NCBI RefSeq assembly: GCF_029626235.1
Contig: NZ_JARUBO010000005.1
Span: 776,501-840,500, forward strand
Reading direction: 5' to 3'
From: Micromonospora sp. WMMD1120
Lineage (GTDB): Bacteria; Actinomycetota; Actinomycetes; Mycobacteriales; Micromonosporaceae
DNA: 64,000 bases
The notes beneath the pieces were generated by a model. The model ran no database searches. It was not told where the DNA came from and saw only the letters and a list, made by a program, of their open reading frames with translations. Of the stretch, positions 52,035-62,787 are shown piece by piece. A program made the translations under genes and the position numbers. The first letter of the stretch is position 1. The number at the start of each line of letters is the position of its first letter.

Positions 52035-52316
52035 TCAGCGACTCTGCGCGGAGACCGGGGTCGCGCTCTCGGCCAGCACCGTGACGCCGTCCGCGCTCAC
52101 CGAGAGGAAGCCGCCGGCCACGTCGTACGCGACCTGCTCGCCACCGGCCAGCTTGATGCGCACCTGGCCAGGCTCGGCGAGCTGACCGAGCAGCGGTGCG
52201 TGCCCCGGCAGGACACCGAGCTCGCCCTCGGTCGTCCGGGCGACGAGCATCTCGGCGTCACCGGACCAGACCTTCTCCTCGACGGCGACGAGCTCGACAT
52301 GAAGCTGCTGTGCCAC
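52035..52316 (-). CDS. atpC: ATP synthase epsilon subunit, beta-sandwich domain only
   Basis: 93 residues (GTG after aaggagac). It covers the N-terminal beta-sandwich: [36 protein letters not shown] and [20 protein letters not shown]. It then stops at PVSAQSR, where mycobacterial epsilon (about 121 residues) and E. coli epsilon (139) continue into a C-terminal helical domain that inhibits ATP hydrolysis. No frameshifted continuation is visible before the DUF2550 gene. Unusually it is separated from atpD by an LCP gene and a terminator. Confidence 0.9.
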   Translation of the reverse strand: MAQQLHVELVAVEEKVWSGDAEMLVARTTEGELGVLPGHAPLLGQLAEPGQVRIKLAGGEQVAYDVAGGFLSVSADGVTVLAESATPVSAQSR

Positions 52317-52392
52317 GCTGTCTCCTTGCTGCGGCTACGGATTGCCGAAATTCTAGCCTGACGCCGGGGCGCGCCCGACACGGGTGCGGCCC

Positions 52393-53529
52393 CTACTTGG
52401 ACTTGTTCACGAACTCCGGGTGCTCCAGCAGGAACGGGTCGAGTTGTTCGTTGTGCAGCGCGGTGAAGAAGTCCGCGACGCCGGGCTGGAACTGCTCACC
52501 CAGGTACTTCTTGCCGTCGAACACCCCACCACCCGGTAGCTTGATCATCTCGATCGTGTTCGGGCGGATGTCCTTGAGCGCGAGACCGAAGTCGACAACG
52601 CTGTTGCCCCGGCCGTTGAAGATCAGCGACTGACCGGCGGCGCGGAGCACCTTGTCCAGCTTGATCGGGTTGGCCACCACGTCGGCGCTGAACGCCTGGC
52701 CGACCATTGCCTTGACGAACTGCTGCTGGTGGCGCTGCCGGCCGTAGTCGGAATCCGGAACACCGTTCTTCGGGTAGCGCTGCCGGACGTAGTCCAGGGC
52801 CTGCCAGCCCTTGAGGTGCTGGTTGCCCTTCTTGTAAACCGCCTGCGGGCCGACGTAGCCCTCGCCGCGCGTGTTGCCCGGGCGCGCCGTGCCGTCCGGC
52901 TGCTTGTGCTCGGACCTGACCTCCCGCTCGATGTACATCGTCACGCCACCCATGGCGTCGACGATCTTCTGGAAGCCGGTGAAGTTGATGATCGCGCCAG
53001 CGTCGAAGCGCTTGATGCCTGTCACCTTCTGCACAGTGGTCGCCAGCAGCTCGAAGCCGCGCGCCGCGTCCGGGTTCTTACCCGGCACCTTGCTGCCGAA
53101 CGACATGGCAGCGTTGATCTTCGTGGTCTCGCCCGGGAAATCGGCCTTCTTGAAGGGCGGAATCTGCACGTAGAGGTCCCGTGGCAGGGAGAACAGGTAG
53201 GCCCGGTCCATCGAGGCCGGCACGTGCAGCACCATGATCGAGTCGGCCAGCGGCGCCGCGGTCGGCGTACGCGGGTCGATGCCGACCAGCAGGATGTTCA
53301 GCGGGCCCTTGATCTCGCTCTTCTTGGCCTGCGCCCCGGCCGCCTGGTCACCGAAGAGGTCGGCCTTGCCGACGGCCCCCTCGTAACGGGCCATCAGGAC
53401 CTCGGTGCCGACCAACACCGCCCCGCTGAGCACGGTCAGCACGGTCCCGAACACCGTGCAGATCCTGGCCCAGCGCGGCACACCCCGCCAGATGGACGAC
53501 CTGCGGCCACTCTTGCCGGCCTTAGCCAC
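52393..53529 (-). CDS. LCP-family (LytR-CpsA-Psr) cell-wall ligase
   Basis: 378 residues from GTG 53529, which has ggag at seven bases; ATG 53535 overlaps that site. One membrane helix (about 22-45, ARICTVFGTVLTVLSGAVLV) precedes the extracellular LCP domain: NILLVGIDPRTPTAAPLADS with IMVLH after it, FSLPRDLYVQIP, and KGWQALDYVRQRYPKNGVPD followed by SDYGRQRHQQQF. The Asp and Arg residues that bind the pyrophosphate-linked substrate are present. LCP enzymes attach teichoic-acid-like or arabinogalactan-type polymers to peptidoglycan. Its position between atpD and atpC is unusual. Confidence 0.9.
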   Translation of the reverse strand: MAKAGKSGRRSSIWRGVPRWARICTVFGTVLTVLSGAVLVGTEVLMARYEGAVGKADLFGDQAAGAQAKKSEIKGPLNILLVGIDPRTPTAAPLADSIMVLHVPASMDRAYLFSLPRDLYVQIPPFKKADFPGETTKINAAMSFGSKVPGKNPDAARGFELLATTVQKVTGIKRFDAGAIINFTGFQKIVDAMGGVTMYIEREVRSEHKQPDGTARPGNTRGEGYVGPQAVYKKGNQHLKGWQALDYVRQRYPKNGVPDSDYGRQRHQQQFVKAMVGQAFSADVVANPIKLDKVLRAAGQSLIFNGRGNSVVDFGLALKDIRPNTIEMIKLPGGGVFDGKKYLGEQFQPGVADFFTALHNEQLDPFLLEHPEFVNKSK

Positions 53530-53759
53530 GAGCATCTCCGTTCGTCACGCCCACGTGGAGAATGACGGGCGCACGTCGTCGAAAGGTTGCAAACATCAAC
53601 GCTCGTTCGGGTGAACGCGCGGAACGAACCGTATCTCGACTGCCGGGCAACGGCGACCACGAGTAACGGACCGCGACGATAGTAGGACGCGAACATGAAC
53701 AAAAGACTGCCCCGGCGTTGCCGGGGCAGTCTTTTTGTTGCGGATTCGACGGGGCTGGG
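53530..53759. other. Gap between the LCP gene and atpD
   Basis: 230 bases. It contains the terminator at 53701 and an AT-richer stretch (53570-53700) that should hold a promoter for the LCP-atpC-DUF2550 unit. Confidence 0.6.
53701..53736. terminator. Strong bidirectional Rho-independent terminator after atpD
   Basis: aaaagactgccccggc pairs perfectly with gccggggcagtctttt (53720-53735) around gtt. A-runs and T-runs on both sides make it work in either direction. It should end the atp operon at atpD. Confidence 0.9.
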
Positions 53760-56125
<2,366 letters not shown>

Positions 56126-56129
56126 CAGA

Positions 56130-57782
56130 TCAGCTCTCGGCCGGGCGGTCGGTCGCGCCGTCGCGGAAGCGGGTCACCGTCTCGCGGTTCTCGTCGCCCT
56201 CCAGCGGAGCGGCGGGCGCGTCGTTCACCGTGCGCTCGTCCTCCTTGCCGAGGAAGACCTGCTTGAACTCGGTCACCGCCGAGTCGAGCGCGTTGGTGAT
56301 GTCGTCGTTCCACTGGTTGTCGGCGATCGACGCGAGGACAGCCTCGTGCTTGTGCCGCAGGTACTGGAGGAACTCCGCCTCGAAGCGCCGGACCTCACCC
56401 ACCGGGACGTCGTCCAGCTTGCCCTCGGTGCCGGCCCAGACCGAGACGACCTCCTCCTGCACCGGGTACGGCGAGTAGTTCGGCTGCTTGAGCAACTCGA
56501 CGAGCCGGACACCACGGTTGAGCTGGTTCTGCGAGGCCTTGTCCAGGTCGGAGGCGAAGGCGGCGAACGCCTCCAGCTCCCGGTACTGGGCCAGGTTGAG
56601 CCGCAGCGAACCGGAGACCTTCTTCATCGGCTTCACCTGCGCGGCGCCACCCACCCGGGAGACCGAGGTGCCGACGTTGATCGCCGGACGGACGCCCTGG
56701 TTGAACAGGTCGGTCTCCAGGAAGATCTGGCCGTCGGTGATCGAGATGACGTTGGTCGGGATGAAGGCCGAGATGTCGTTGGCCTTCGTCTCGATGATCG
56801 GCAGACCGGTCATCGAGCCGCCACCCAGCTCGTCGGAGAGCTTCGCGCAGCGCTCCAGCAGGCGGGAGTGCAGGTAGAAGACGTCACCCGGGTACGCCTC
56901 ACGGCCTGGCGGGCGACGCAGCAGCAGCGACACGGCCCGGTACGCCTCGGCCTGCTTGCTCAGGTCGTCGAAGACGATCAGGACGTGCTTGCCGCCGTAC
57001 ATCCAGTGCTGCCCGATGGACGAGCCGGTGTACGGGGCCAGGTACTTGAAGCCAGCCGGGTCGGACGCCGGGGACGCGACGATGGTCGTGTACTCCATCG
57101 CGCCCGCCTCCTCCAGCTGCCCCTTGATCGAGGCGATGGTGGAGGCCTTCTGGCCGATGGCGACGTAGATGCAGCGGACCTGCTTCTTCGGGTCGCCGGT
57201 GCGCCAGTTGTCCCGCTGGTTGAGGATCGCGTCCAGGGCGACGGTGGTCTTGCCGGTCTTGCGGTCACCGATGATCAGCTGCCGCTGGCCCCGACCGATC
57301 GGGGTCATCGCGTCGATGGCCTTGATGCCGGTCTGCAGCGGCTCGAACACCGACTGCCGGGCCATCACGTTCGGAGCCTGCAGCTCCAGCTCGCGGTAAC
57401 CCTCCTCGGCGATGTCGCCGAGGCCGTCGATCGGCTGGCCGAGCGCGTTGACCACGCGGCCGAGGAAGGCGTCGCCGACCGGAACGGAGAGCACCCGGTC
57501 GGTGCGCTTGACGCGCTGCCCCTCCTCCAGGTTGGCGGAGTCACCGAGGACGACGACGCCGATCTCCCGGACGTCGAGGTTCAGCGCCACGCCGAGCGTG
57601 CCGTCCTCGAACTCCAGGAGCTCGTTGGTCTTGGTCGAGGGCAGGCCCTCGACGTGGGCGATACCGTCACCGGTGTCGGCGACGGTGCCGACCTCCTCGC
57701 GGGAGACGTCGGACGAGTAGGAGGAGACGTAGCGCTCCAGGGCGCCGCGGATCTCCTCCGTCGAGATGGTCAGCTCGGCCAT
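56130..57782 (-). CDS. atpA: ATP synthase F1 alpha subunit
   Basis: 550 residues. Walker A GDRKTGKT at 172-179, signature [19 protein letters not shown], and the catalytic Arg region [12 protein letters not shown]. The C-terminus extends about 30 residues beyond the usual end with an acidic, disordered tail ([19 protein letters not shown]), as in mycobacterial alpha, where the extension suppresses hydrolysis. The ATG follows aaggaagcagagg. 164 bases separate it from atpH, more than elsewhere in the operon. Confidence 0.96.
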   Translation of the reverse strand: MAELTISTEEIRGALERYVSSYSSDVSREEVGTVADTGDGIAHVEGLPSTKTNELLEFEDGTLGVALNLDVREIGVVVLGDSANLEEGQRVKRTDRVLSVPVGDAFLGRVVNALGQPIDGLGDIAEEGYRELELQAPNVMARQSVFEPLQTGIKAIDAMTPIGRGQRQLIIGDRKTGKTTVALDAILNQRDNWRTGDPKKQVRCIYVAIGQKASTIASIKGQLEEAGAMEYTTIVASPASDPAGFKYLAPYTGSSIGQHWMYGGKHVLIVFDDLSKQAEAYRAVSLLLRRPPGREAYPGDVFYLHSRLLERCAKLSDELGGGSMTGLPIIETKANDISAFIPTNVISITDGQIFLETDLFNQGVRPAINVGTSVSRVGGAAQVKPMKKVSGSLRLNLAQYRELEAFAAFASDLDKASQNQLNRGVRLVELLKQPNYSPYPVQEEVVSVWAGTEGKLDDVPVGEVRRFEAEFLQYLRHKHEAVLASIADNQWNDDITNALDSAVTEFKQVFLGKEDERTVNDAPAAPLEGDENRETVTRFRDGATDRPAES

Positions 57783-57868
57783 CCTCTGCTTCCTTAAAAT
57801 TCAGGGGCCCGGGATACCTAGTACCGACCGGTCCGAATGGCGTCTGTCTTCCGGGCGCTGCGCGGTCC

Positions 57869-57951
57869 AGCCACCCCGATGCTGGGCGGCGGGACCGCTC
57901 AGCCGCGGGGCGGCGAAGCCACCGCGTTGCTGGGCGGCGGAGCCGCTCAGC
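57869..57951. repeat. 35-bp direct repeat at the atpH-atpA junction
   Basis: agccaccccgatgctgggcg at 57869-57903 recurs at 57917-57951 with about four changes, 48 bases apart. The second copy covers the last codon and stop of atpH (stop at 57947-57949). Confidence 0.7.
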
Positions 57952-58768
57952 GCTTCGCGAGCGCGTTGCGGGTCTCGTTGAGGCGGCGCAGGATGGTGCC
58001 GTCGTACAGGTCGGAGCCGACCCGCACGCTCACCCCACCCAGGACGTTGGGGTCCACCGTCTGCTTGACGGAGACCTCTCGACCGTATATCGCGCCGAGG
58101 CTCGCACCCAGTCGGCGCTCGTCCTCGTCACTCAACGGGGCCGCGACGGTCACGTACGCCACCTGCTGGTCACGTCGCTCGGCGGCGAGCTCCACCAGCC
58201 GGGTGAGCGCGCCGGTGAAGGAGCGCCCCCCGAACCCGGCGAGCGCGACCTCGACGAGACGGACGGTGGCCGGGCGGGCCTTGTCGGCGAGCAACTCGCG
58301 GGCCAGGGCGGCCCGCTGCTCGACCGGGGCGACCGGGTCGGCGAGCGCGTTGCTCAGCGCCGCCTGACCGGCCACGACCTGACCGAAGCGGAACAGTTCG
58401 TCCTCGACCTCACCCAACTCGCCGGCCTTGTCGGCGCTGGCCAGCAGCGCCTCCACGCCCAGCCGCTCGGCGCCGTCGAGCAGTTCCGACGGTGCCGACC
58501 AGCGGCCGGCGACGAGCGAGACGAGCAGGTCGAGCGCGTCGGCGCCGATCCGCCCACCCAGCATGTCGCCGAGCAGCGCGGCCCGGTCGTCACCGGAACG
58601 GGCCGGCTCCGACAGGGCCCGACGCAGCCGCGGCTCACGCCGCAGCAGGGCCGCCACGGAGAGGATGGCGTCGGCGGTGGCGAGCACCGCCGACGGCTCC
58701 GCGCCGCGGACGTACGCGTCGAGGCGCTCGGCCGCGACCTTGTACGACTCCCGGCTGGCGGCCTGCAT
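57947..58768 (-). CDS. atpH: ATP synthase F1 delta subunit
   Basis: 273 residues, as in other actinobacteria and longer than the 180 of E. coli. The usual OSCP features sit in the C-terminal part: RLVELAAERRDQQVAYVTVA, then LGASLGAIYGREVSVKQTVD and GGVSVRVGSDLYDGTILRRL. The N-terminal part includes SRESYKVAAERLDAYVRG. It joins F1 to the peripheral stalk. The start overlaps the atpF stop (tgatg). Confidence 0.95.
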   Translation of the reverse strand: MQAASRESYKVAAERLDAYVRGAEPSAVLATADAILSVAALLRREPRLRRALSEPARSGDDRAALLGDMLGGRIGADALDLLVSLVAGRWSAPSELLDGAERLGVEALLASADKAGELGEVEDELFRFGQVVAGQAALSNALADPVAPVEQRAALARELLADKARPATVRLVEVALAGFGGRSFTGALTRLVELAAERRDQQVAYVTVAAPLSDEDERRLGASLGAIYGREVSVKQTVDPNVLGGVSVRVGSDLYDGTILRRLNETRNALAKR

Positions 58769-59307
58769 CAGCGGGCCCCCGTGCTCTCGAGACCGCTCAG
58801 GAACCGGTCGACGGTGCCCTTACGCCGTGCCTCGTCGGCGAGCGACTCGCCAACGATCTTGCTGGCCAGGTCGACAGCGATCGCGCCCACCTCGGCGCGC
58901 AGCTCGCGCACGATGGTGGCCCGCTCGGCCGCGAGCTGGTCCTTGCCCGCCTGGATGACCCGGTCGGACTCCTCCCGCGCCTTGGCGAGGATGTCCTGCC
59001 GGATGCCCTCGGCGTCGGCCCGCGCGTCGTCACGGATCTTGGCGGCGTCGGTCCGGGCCTCGGCGAGCTGGGCACGGTACTGCTCGAGCAGCTGGTTCGC
59101 CTCGGCCTGGGCGGCCTCGGCGCGCTTGATGCCGCCCTCGATCGCGTCGACCCGAGCCTGGAACGTCTGCTCCATGCGCGGGAAGACGAACTTCATCAGC
59201 ACGAAGCAGAGCACGGCGAAGGCGACCGTACCGACCACGATCTCCTGCCAGAGCGGGATGATCGGGTTGTGGGTCGTCTCACCACCCTCGGCGGCGAGGA
59301 AGTACAT
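58768..59307 (-). CDS. atpF: ATP synthase F0 b subunit
   Basis: 179 residues from ATG 59307 (gggagg ahead). One membrane helix (EIVVGTVAFAVLCFVLMKFV) is followed by a long coiled coil (ARVDAIEGGIKRAEAAQAEA, AAKIRDDARADAEGIRQDIL), forming the peripheral stalk. It lies 28 bases after atpE. Confidence 0.95.
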   Translation of the reverse strand: MYFLAAEGGETTHNPIIPLWQEIVVGTVAFAVLCFVLMKFVFPRMEQTFQARVDAIEGGIKRAEAAQAEANQLLEQYRAQLAEARTDAAKIRDDARADAEGIRQDILAKAREESDRVIQAGKDQLAAERATIVRELRAEVGAIAVDLASKIVGESLADEARRKGTVDRFLSGLESTGAR

Positions 59308-59335
59308 GGAAGACCTCCCGGTCAAAGGGGCTGGA

Positions 59336-59596
<261 letters not shown>

Positions 59597-59644
59597 TTAT
59601 CACGCGTGACTCTCACGCGGGACGACAACGGTTGGTGCGGTGGA

Positions 59645-60442
59645 TCAGTGCTCGTCGGCGAGCGCGCCCTGTACGTAGCTGGCGGTGAGGACGGTGAAGA
59701 CGTATGCCTGCAGGCAGATCACCAGGAACTCGAGGAAGGTGAGCGCGATGGTCATCACCCAGGAGAGCACCGAGACCGGGGCCAGCCAGGCGTTGGCGCT
59801 CAGCATCGCGAAACCGCCGAGCGTGAAGACCAGCAGGAGCATGTGACCGGCGAACATGTTCGCGAAGAGACGAACCGCGAGCGAGAACGGCCGGACGATG
59901 AAGGTCGAGAAGAGCTCGATCGGGATCAGCAGCGGCAGGATGTACCACGGTGCCGGCGGAACCAGGGAGTTCTTGAAGTACTTGACGAAGCCGTGCTTCT
60001 TGATGCCGATGTAGTTGAACAGCACGTAGCTGATGATCGCGAGGATCGCCGGGAAGGCGATGTGCGAGTTCGGCGAGATCTGGAAGAGCGGGATGATCGC
60101 GAACGCGTTCGTCAGCAGCACGAAGCAGAACAGCGTCGTGAAGTAGGGGGCGAAGCGCACACCCGCGTGGCCGATCATGTCGACGGCGATGTTGTTGCGC
60201 ACGAAGCCGTAGATCGACTCGGCGAACCACTGCTTCTTCGTCGGCACCAGCTGCGGGTTTCGGTAGGTCGCCAGGAAGAAGATGATCAGGACGCCGACCG
60301 CGATCCAGACCATCGCCGTGATCTTGGTGAACCAGTAGGAGTCGTGCGCACCCCAGGGCAGGATGCTGGGCAGGTAGAAGTCTTCCACGCTGGGTGGGAA
60401 TCCCGCCTGGCCCGCCGCCAGAACGTTCGCCTGTCCGAACAC
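59645..60442 (-). CDS. atpB: ATP synthase F0 a subunit
   Basis: 265 residues from GTG 60442 (ggaaggga ahead); earlier in-frame codons would add an Arg-rich segment. Typical a-subunit helices include HIAFPAILAIISYVLFNYIG and LFSTFIVRPFSLAVRLFANM followed by FAGH; the latter holds the essential Arg. The C-terminal helices IALTFLEFLVICLQAYVFTV complete the proton half-channels. Confidence 0.95.
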   Translation of the reverse strand: MFGQANVLAAGQAGFPPSVEDFYLPSILPWGAHDSYWFTKITAMVWIAVGVLIIFFLATYRNPQLVPTKKQWFAESIYGFVRNNIAVDMIGHAGVRFAPYFTTLFCFVLLTNAFAIIPLFQISPNSHIAFPAILAIISYVLFNYIGIKKHGFVKYFKNSLVPPAPWYILPLLIPIELFSTFIVRPFSLAVRLFANMFAGHMLLLVFTLGGFAMLSANAWLAPVSVLSWVMTIALTFLEFLVICLQAYVFTVLTASYVQGALADEH

Positions 60443-60453
60443 CGCGTCCCTTC

Positions 60454-60690
60454 CTAAGTAGGCGTGCCGAGTCGGCGGACGACCAGGATGATCCCCCCGG
60501 CCATACCGAGCACGACGCCGATCCCGGTGGCCACGCCGCCGGTGTCGAGCCACTGGTCAACCAGCCAGCCGATGAAACCCCACACGAGCATGCCTCCGAC
60601 GAGGTAGCTGAGCGCGGTCCAACCCTGACCGGCACCGGACGGCATGTCGTCCGGTTCGCCGGCGGGACGGGGGGTTTGGTCACCAGCCAT
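60454..60690 (-). CDS. AtpZ/AtpI-like small membrane protein
   Basis: 78 residues with two helices: LSYLVGGMLVWGFIGWLVDQ and TGIGVVLGMAGGIILVV. The GWLVDQWL motif is typical of the AtpZ family, found at the head of F-ATP synthase operons and linked to c-ring assembly or Mg2+/Ca2+ uptake. The ATG at 60690 begins AGDQTPRP; it lies 11 bases before atpB. Confidence 0.85.
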   Translation of the reverse strand: MAGDQTPRPAGEPDDMPSGAGQGWTALSYLVGGMLVWGFIGWLVDQWLDTGGVATGIGVVLGMAGGIILVVRRLGTPT

Positions 60691-60879
60691 GACGGGGCGA
60701 ACGATATCAGCCGGGAAGACGAGGCTGTGCCTCACCCCCCGCACAACCGTCGTTGTGTGGGCTTCTCGTGGGCGCCGTCGTCTGTGGGCACGCTACTCCC
60801 CTTCCGCCCGTCGGAAAATGACCGGTGGCCGACACATTGCCGCGTGTCCAACACGTGGGACGAACGGCCGATCGTCGGG

Positions 60880-61305
60880 TCAGCTGTCCGACCGCCGCGC
60901 GTGCACCGTGGTCAGCCACCAGATGTGCACCGCGGTCCACACTGCCACCCCGGCGACGATGCCGAGGCAGAGCGGGACCAACCCCGACCAGCCGGTCGAC
61001 GCCACCGCCACCATCACCACCCCCAACAGGGTGAACTTCAGCGCGTAGAGGCCCAGACCCAGGGGCAGCAGCAACTGCGGGTTGATCTGGTCGGCCCAGG
61101 CCAGCACGACCGTCGTCAGGGTGTAGCTGACCACCGTGACGCCCACGCCGGCCGCCGCGCCGAACGCCGCGTTCGCGCCGCCGGTCACCCCACCAACCAC
61201 GGCGGCGACCACCGCCAACGCCACCGACGCGCCCAGCAGCACCGGCAGGTGCCGCAACCGCCACCGCCGGTCGGTGCCGGGCTCGACCACCCCGGGCTCA
61301 GCCAC
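60880..61305 (-). CDS. ATP synthase subunit I-like membrane protein
   Basis: 141 residues, four helices: [58 protein letters not shown] and [20 protein letters not shown]. It resembles AtpI-like proteins that precede atpB. The GTG at 61305 overlaps the glyA stop by eight bases, so the two may be translationally coupled. About 190 bases separate it from the AtpZ-like gene, where a further atp promoter could lie. Confidence 0.75.
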   Translation of the reverse strand: MAEPGVVEPGTDRRWRLRHLPVLLGASVALAVVAAVVGGVTGGANAAFGAAAGVGVTVVSYTLTTVVLAWADQINPQLLLPLGLGLYALKFTLLGVVMVAVASTGWSGLVPLCLGIVAGVAVWTAVHIWWLTTVHARRSDS

Positions 61306-62587
61306 GGGGGTACGCCGGAAACGCCGTGACCAGTTCGCCCACCTCGGCGGCGATCCGGTTCAGCTCGTCGCCGCCGCCCGGCGCGCCGGGATCGGTGCGC
61401 ACCGCGCGGGCGATCAGGGTGGCCACCTGCCGCAGCTCCCCCTCCCGCATCCCCTGGGTGGTGACGCTCGGCGTGCCCACCCGGATGCCGGAGGCCACCA
61501 TCGGCGGCTGCGGGTCGTACGGGATGGCGTTCTTGTTCAGGGTGATCGCCGCGGCGTCGCAGCGCCGCTCGGCCTCGGTGCCGGTCACCCCCAGCTCGCG
61601 CAGGTCGATGAGGGCGAGGTGGGTGTCGGTGCCACCGGAGACCGGGCGCATCCCCTCGTCGGCCAGCCCGGCCGCGAGCGCCTGCGCGTTGCTGACCACC
61701 TGCCGGGCGTACGTCTGGAACTCGGGCTGGGCGGCCTCGCGCAACGCGACCGCCTTGGCCGCGACGGCGTGCATCAGCGGGCCGCCCTGGGTGAACGGGA
61801 AGACCGCCTTGTCGATCCGCTGGGCCAGCGACTCGCGGCAGAGGATCATGCCGCCGCGTGGGCCGCGCAGCACCTTGTGCGTGGTGGCGCAGACGACGTC
61901 GGCGTACGGCACCGGGGACGGTATCGCCCGGCCGGCGACCAGGCCGATGAAGTGCGCGGCGTCCACCATCAGGTACGCACCGACCTCGTCGGCGATCTCC
62001 CGGAACCGGGCGAAGTCGATCAGCCGGGGGTACGCGGTCGCGCCGCAGATGATCAGCTTGGGCCGGTGCGCCCGCGCCAGGTCGCGTACCTCGTCGTAGT
62101 CGATCTGCTCGGTGTCCGGCCGCACCGGGTAGCCCACCGGGTGGAACCACTTGCCGGAGAAGTTCACCCGGCTGCCGTGGGTGAGGTGCCCGCCGTGCGG
62201 CAGGTCCATCGCCAGCACCGTGTCGCCCGGCTGCACCAGCGCGGCGTACGCGGCCAGGTTGGCGCTCGCCCCGGAGTGCGGCTGGAGGTTGGCGTGCTCG
62301 GCCCCGAACAGCTCCTTGGCCCGGGCGATACCGATCTCCTCGGCCCGGTCCACCTCGGCGCAGCCGCCGTAGTAGCGCCGGCCCGGGTAACCCTCGGCGT
62401 ACTTGTTGGTCAGCGTCGAGCCGAGCGCTGCCAGCACCGCCGGCGAGGTCAAATTCTCGCTCGCGATCAGTTGCAGGCCGCCCCGCAACCGGTCCAGCTC
62501 ACCGAGGACCACCCCGGCGATCTCCGGATCGGTGGCCCTGAGCTGCGCGAAATCCGGCCCCCAGAAGGTGCTCGTCTCGGTCTCCAC
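61298..62587 (-). CDS. glyA: Serine hydroxymethyltransferase
   Basis: 429 residues from GTG 62587. PLP Lys is K238 in [15 protein letters not shown]; others are [55 protein letters not shown] and [12 protein letters not shown]. It converts serine and tetrahydrofolate to glycine and methylene-THF. The usual MVDMAHF is MVDAAHF here. It sits just upstream of the atp genes, an association also seen in other actinobacteria. The start abuts a MITE-like inverted repeat, so the leader is short. Confidence 0.95.
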   Translation of the reverse strand: METETSTFWGPDFAQLRATDPEIAGVVLGELDRLRGGLQLIASENLTSPAVLAALGSTLTNKYAEGYPGRRYYGGCAEVDRAEEIGIARAKELFGAEHANLQPHSGASANLAAYAALVQPGDTVLAMDLPHGGHLTHGSRVNFSGKWFHPVGYPVRPDTEQIDYDEVRDLARAHRPKLIICGATAYPRLIDFARFREIADEVGAYLMVDAAHFIGLVAGRAIPSPVPYADVVCATTHKVLRGPRGGMILCRESLAQRIDKAVFPFTQGGPLMHAVAAKAVALREAAQPEFQTYARQVVSNAQALAAGLADEGMRPVSGGTDTHLALIDLRELGVTGTEAERRCDAAAITLNKNAIPYDPQPPMVASGIRVGTPSVTTQGMREGELRQVATLIARAVRTDPGAPGGGDELNRIAAEVGELVTAFPAYPRG

Positions 62588-62600
62588 AGCGAACGAGTCT

Positions 62601-62765
62601 AGGGCCTGTCGCACGAGGGCGGCCGAGCCGAGGCGGAGTCCGGGCGGCGATCCGGCAAGGCGCGGTCAGGTCCGGATACCGGTGTTGTATCCGGACCTGA
62701 CCGCAACGCCGCCGGGCGTCGTCCGGGCCCGCCGCAGGGCGGCCAGTTCTCGTGCGACAGGCCCT
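62601..62765. mobile_element. 165-bp MITE-like element with nested inverted repeats
   Basis: Terminal 17-bp perfect repeats agggcctgtcgcacgag (62601-62617 and 62749-62765) enclose a central perfect 18-bp hairpin gcggtcaggtccggatac (62662-62679 and 62687-62704). No open frame inside. It fills the gap between glyA and the divergent gene at 62788. Confidence 0.65.
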
Positions 62766-62787
62766 GGGGGGCGGCACACTGGTAGCC

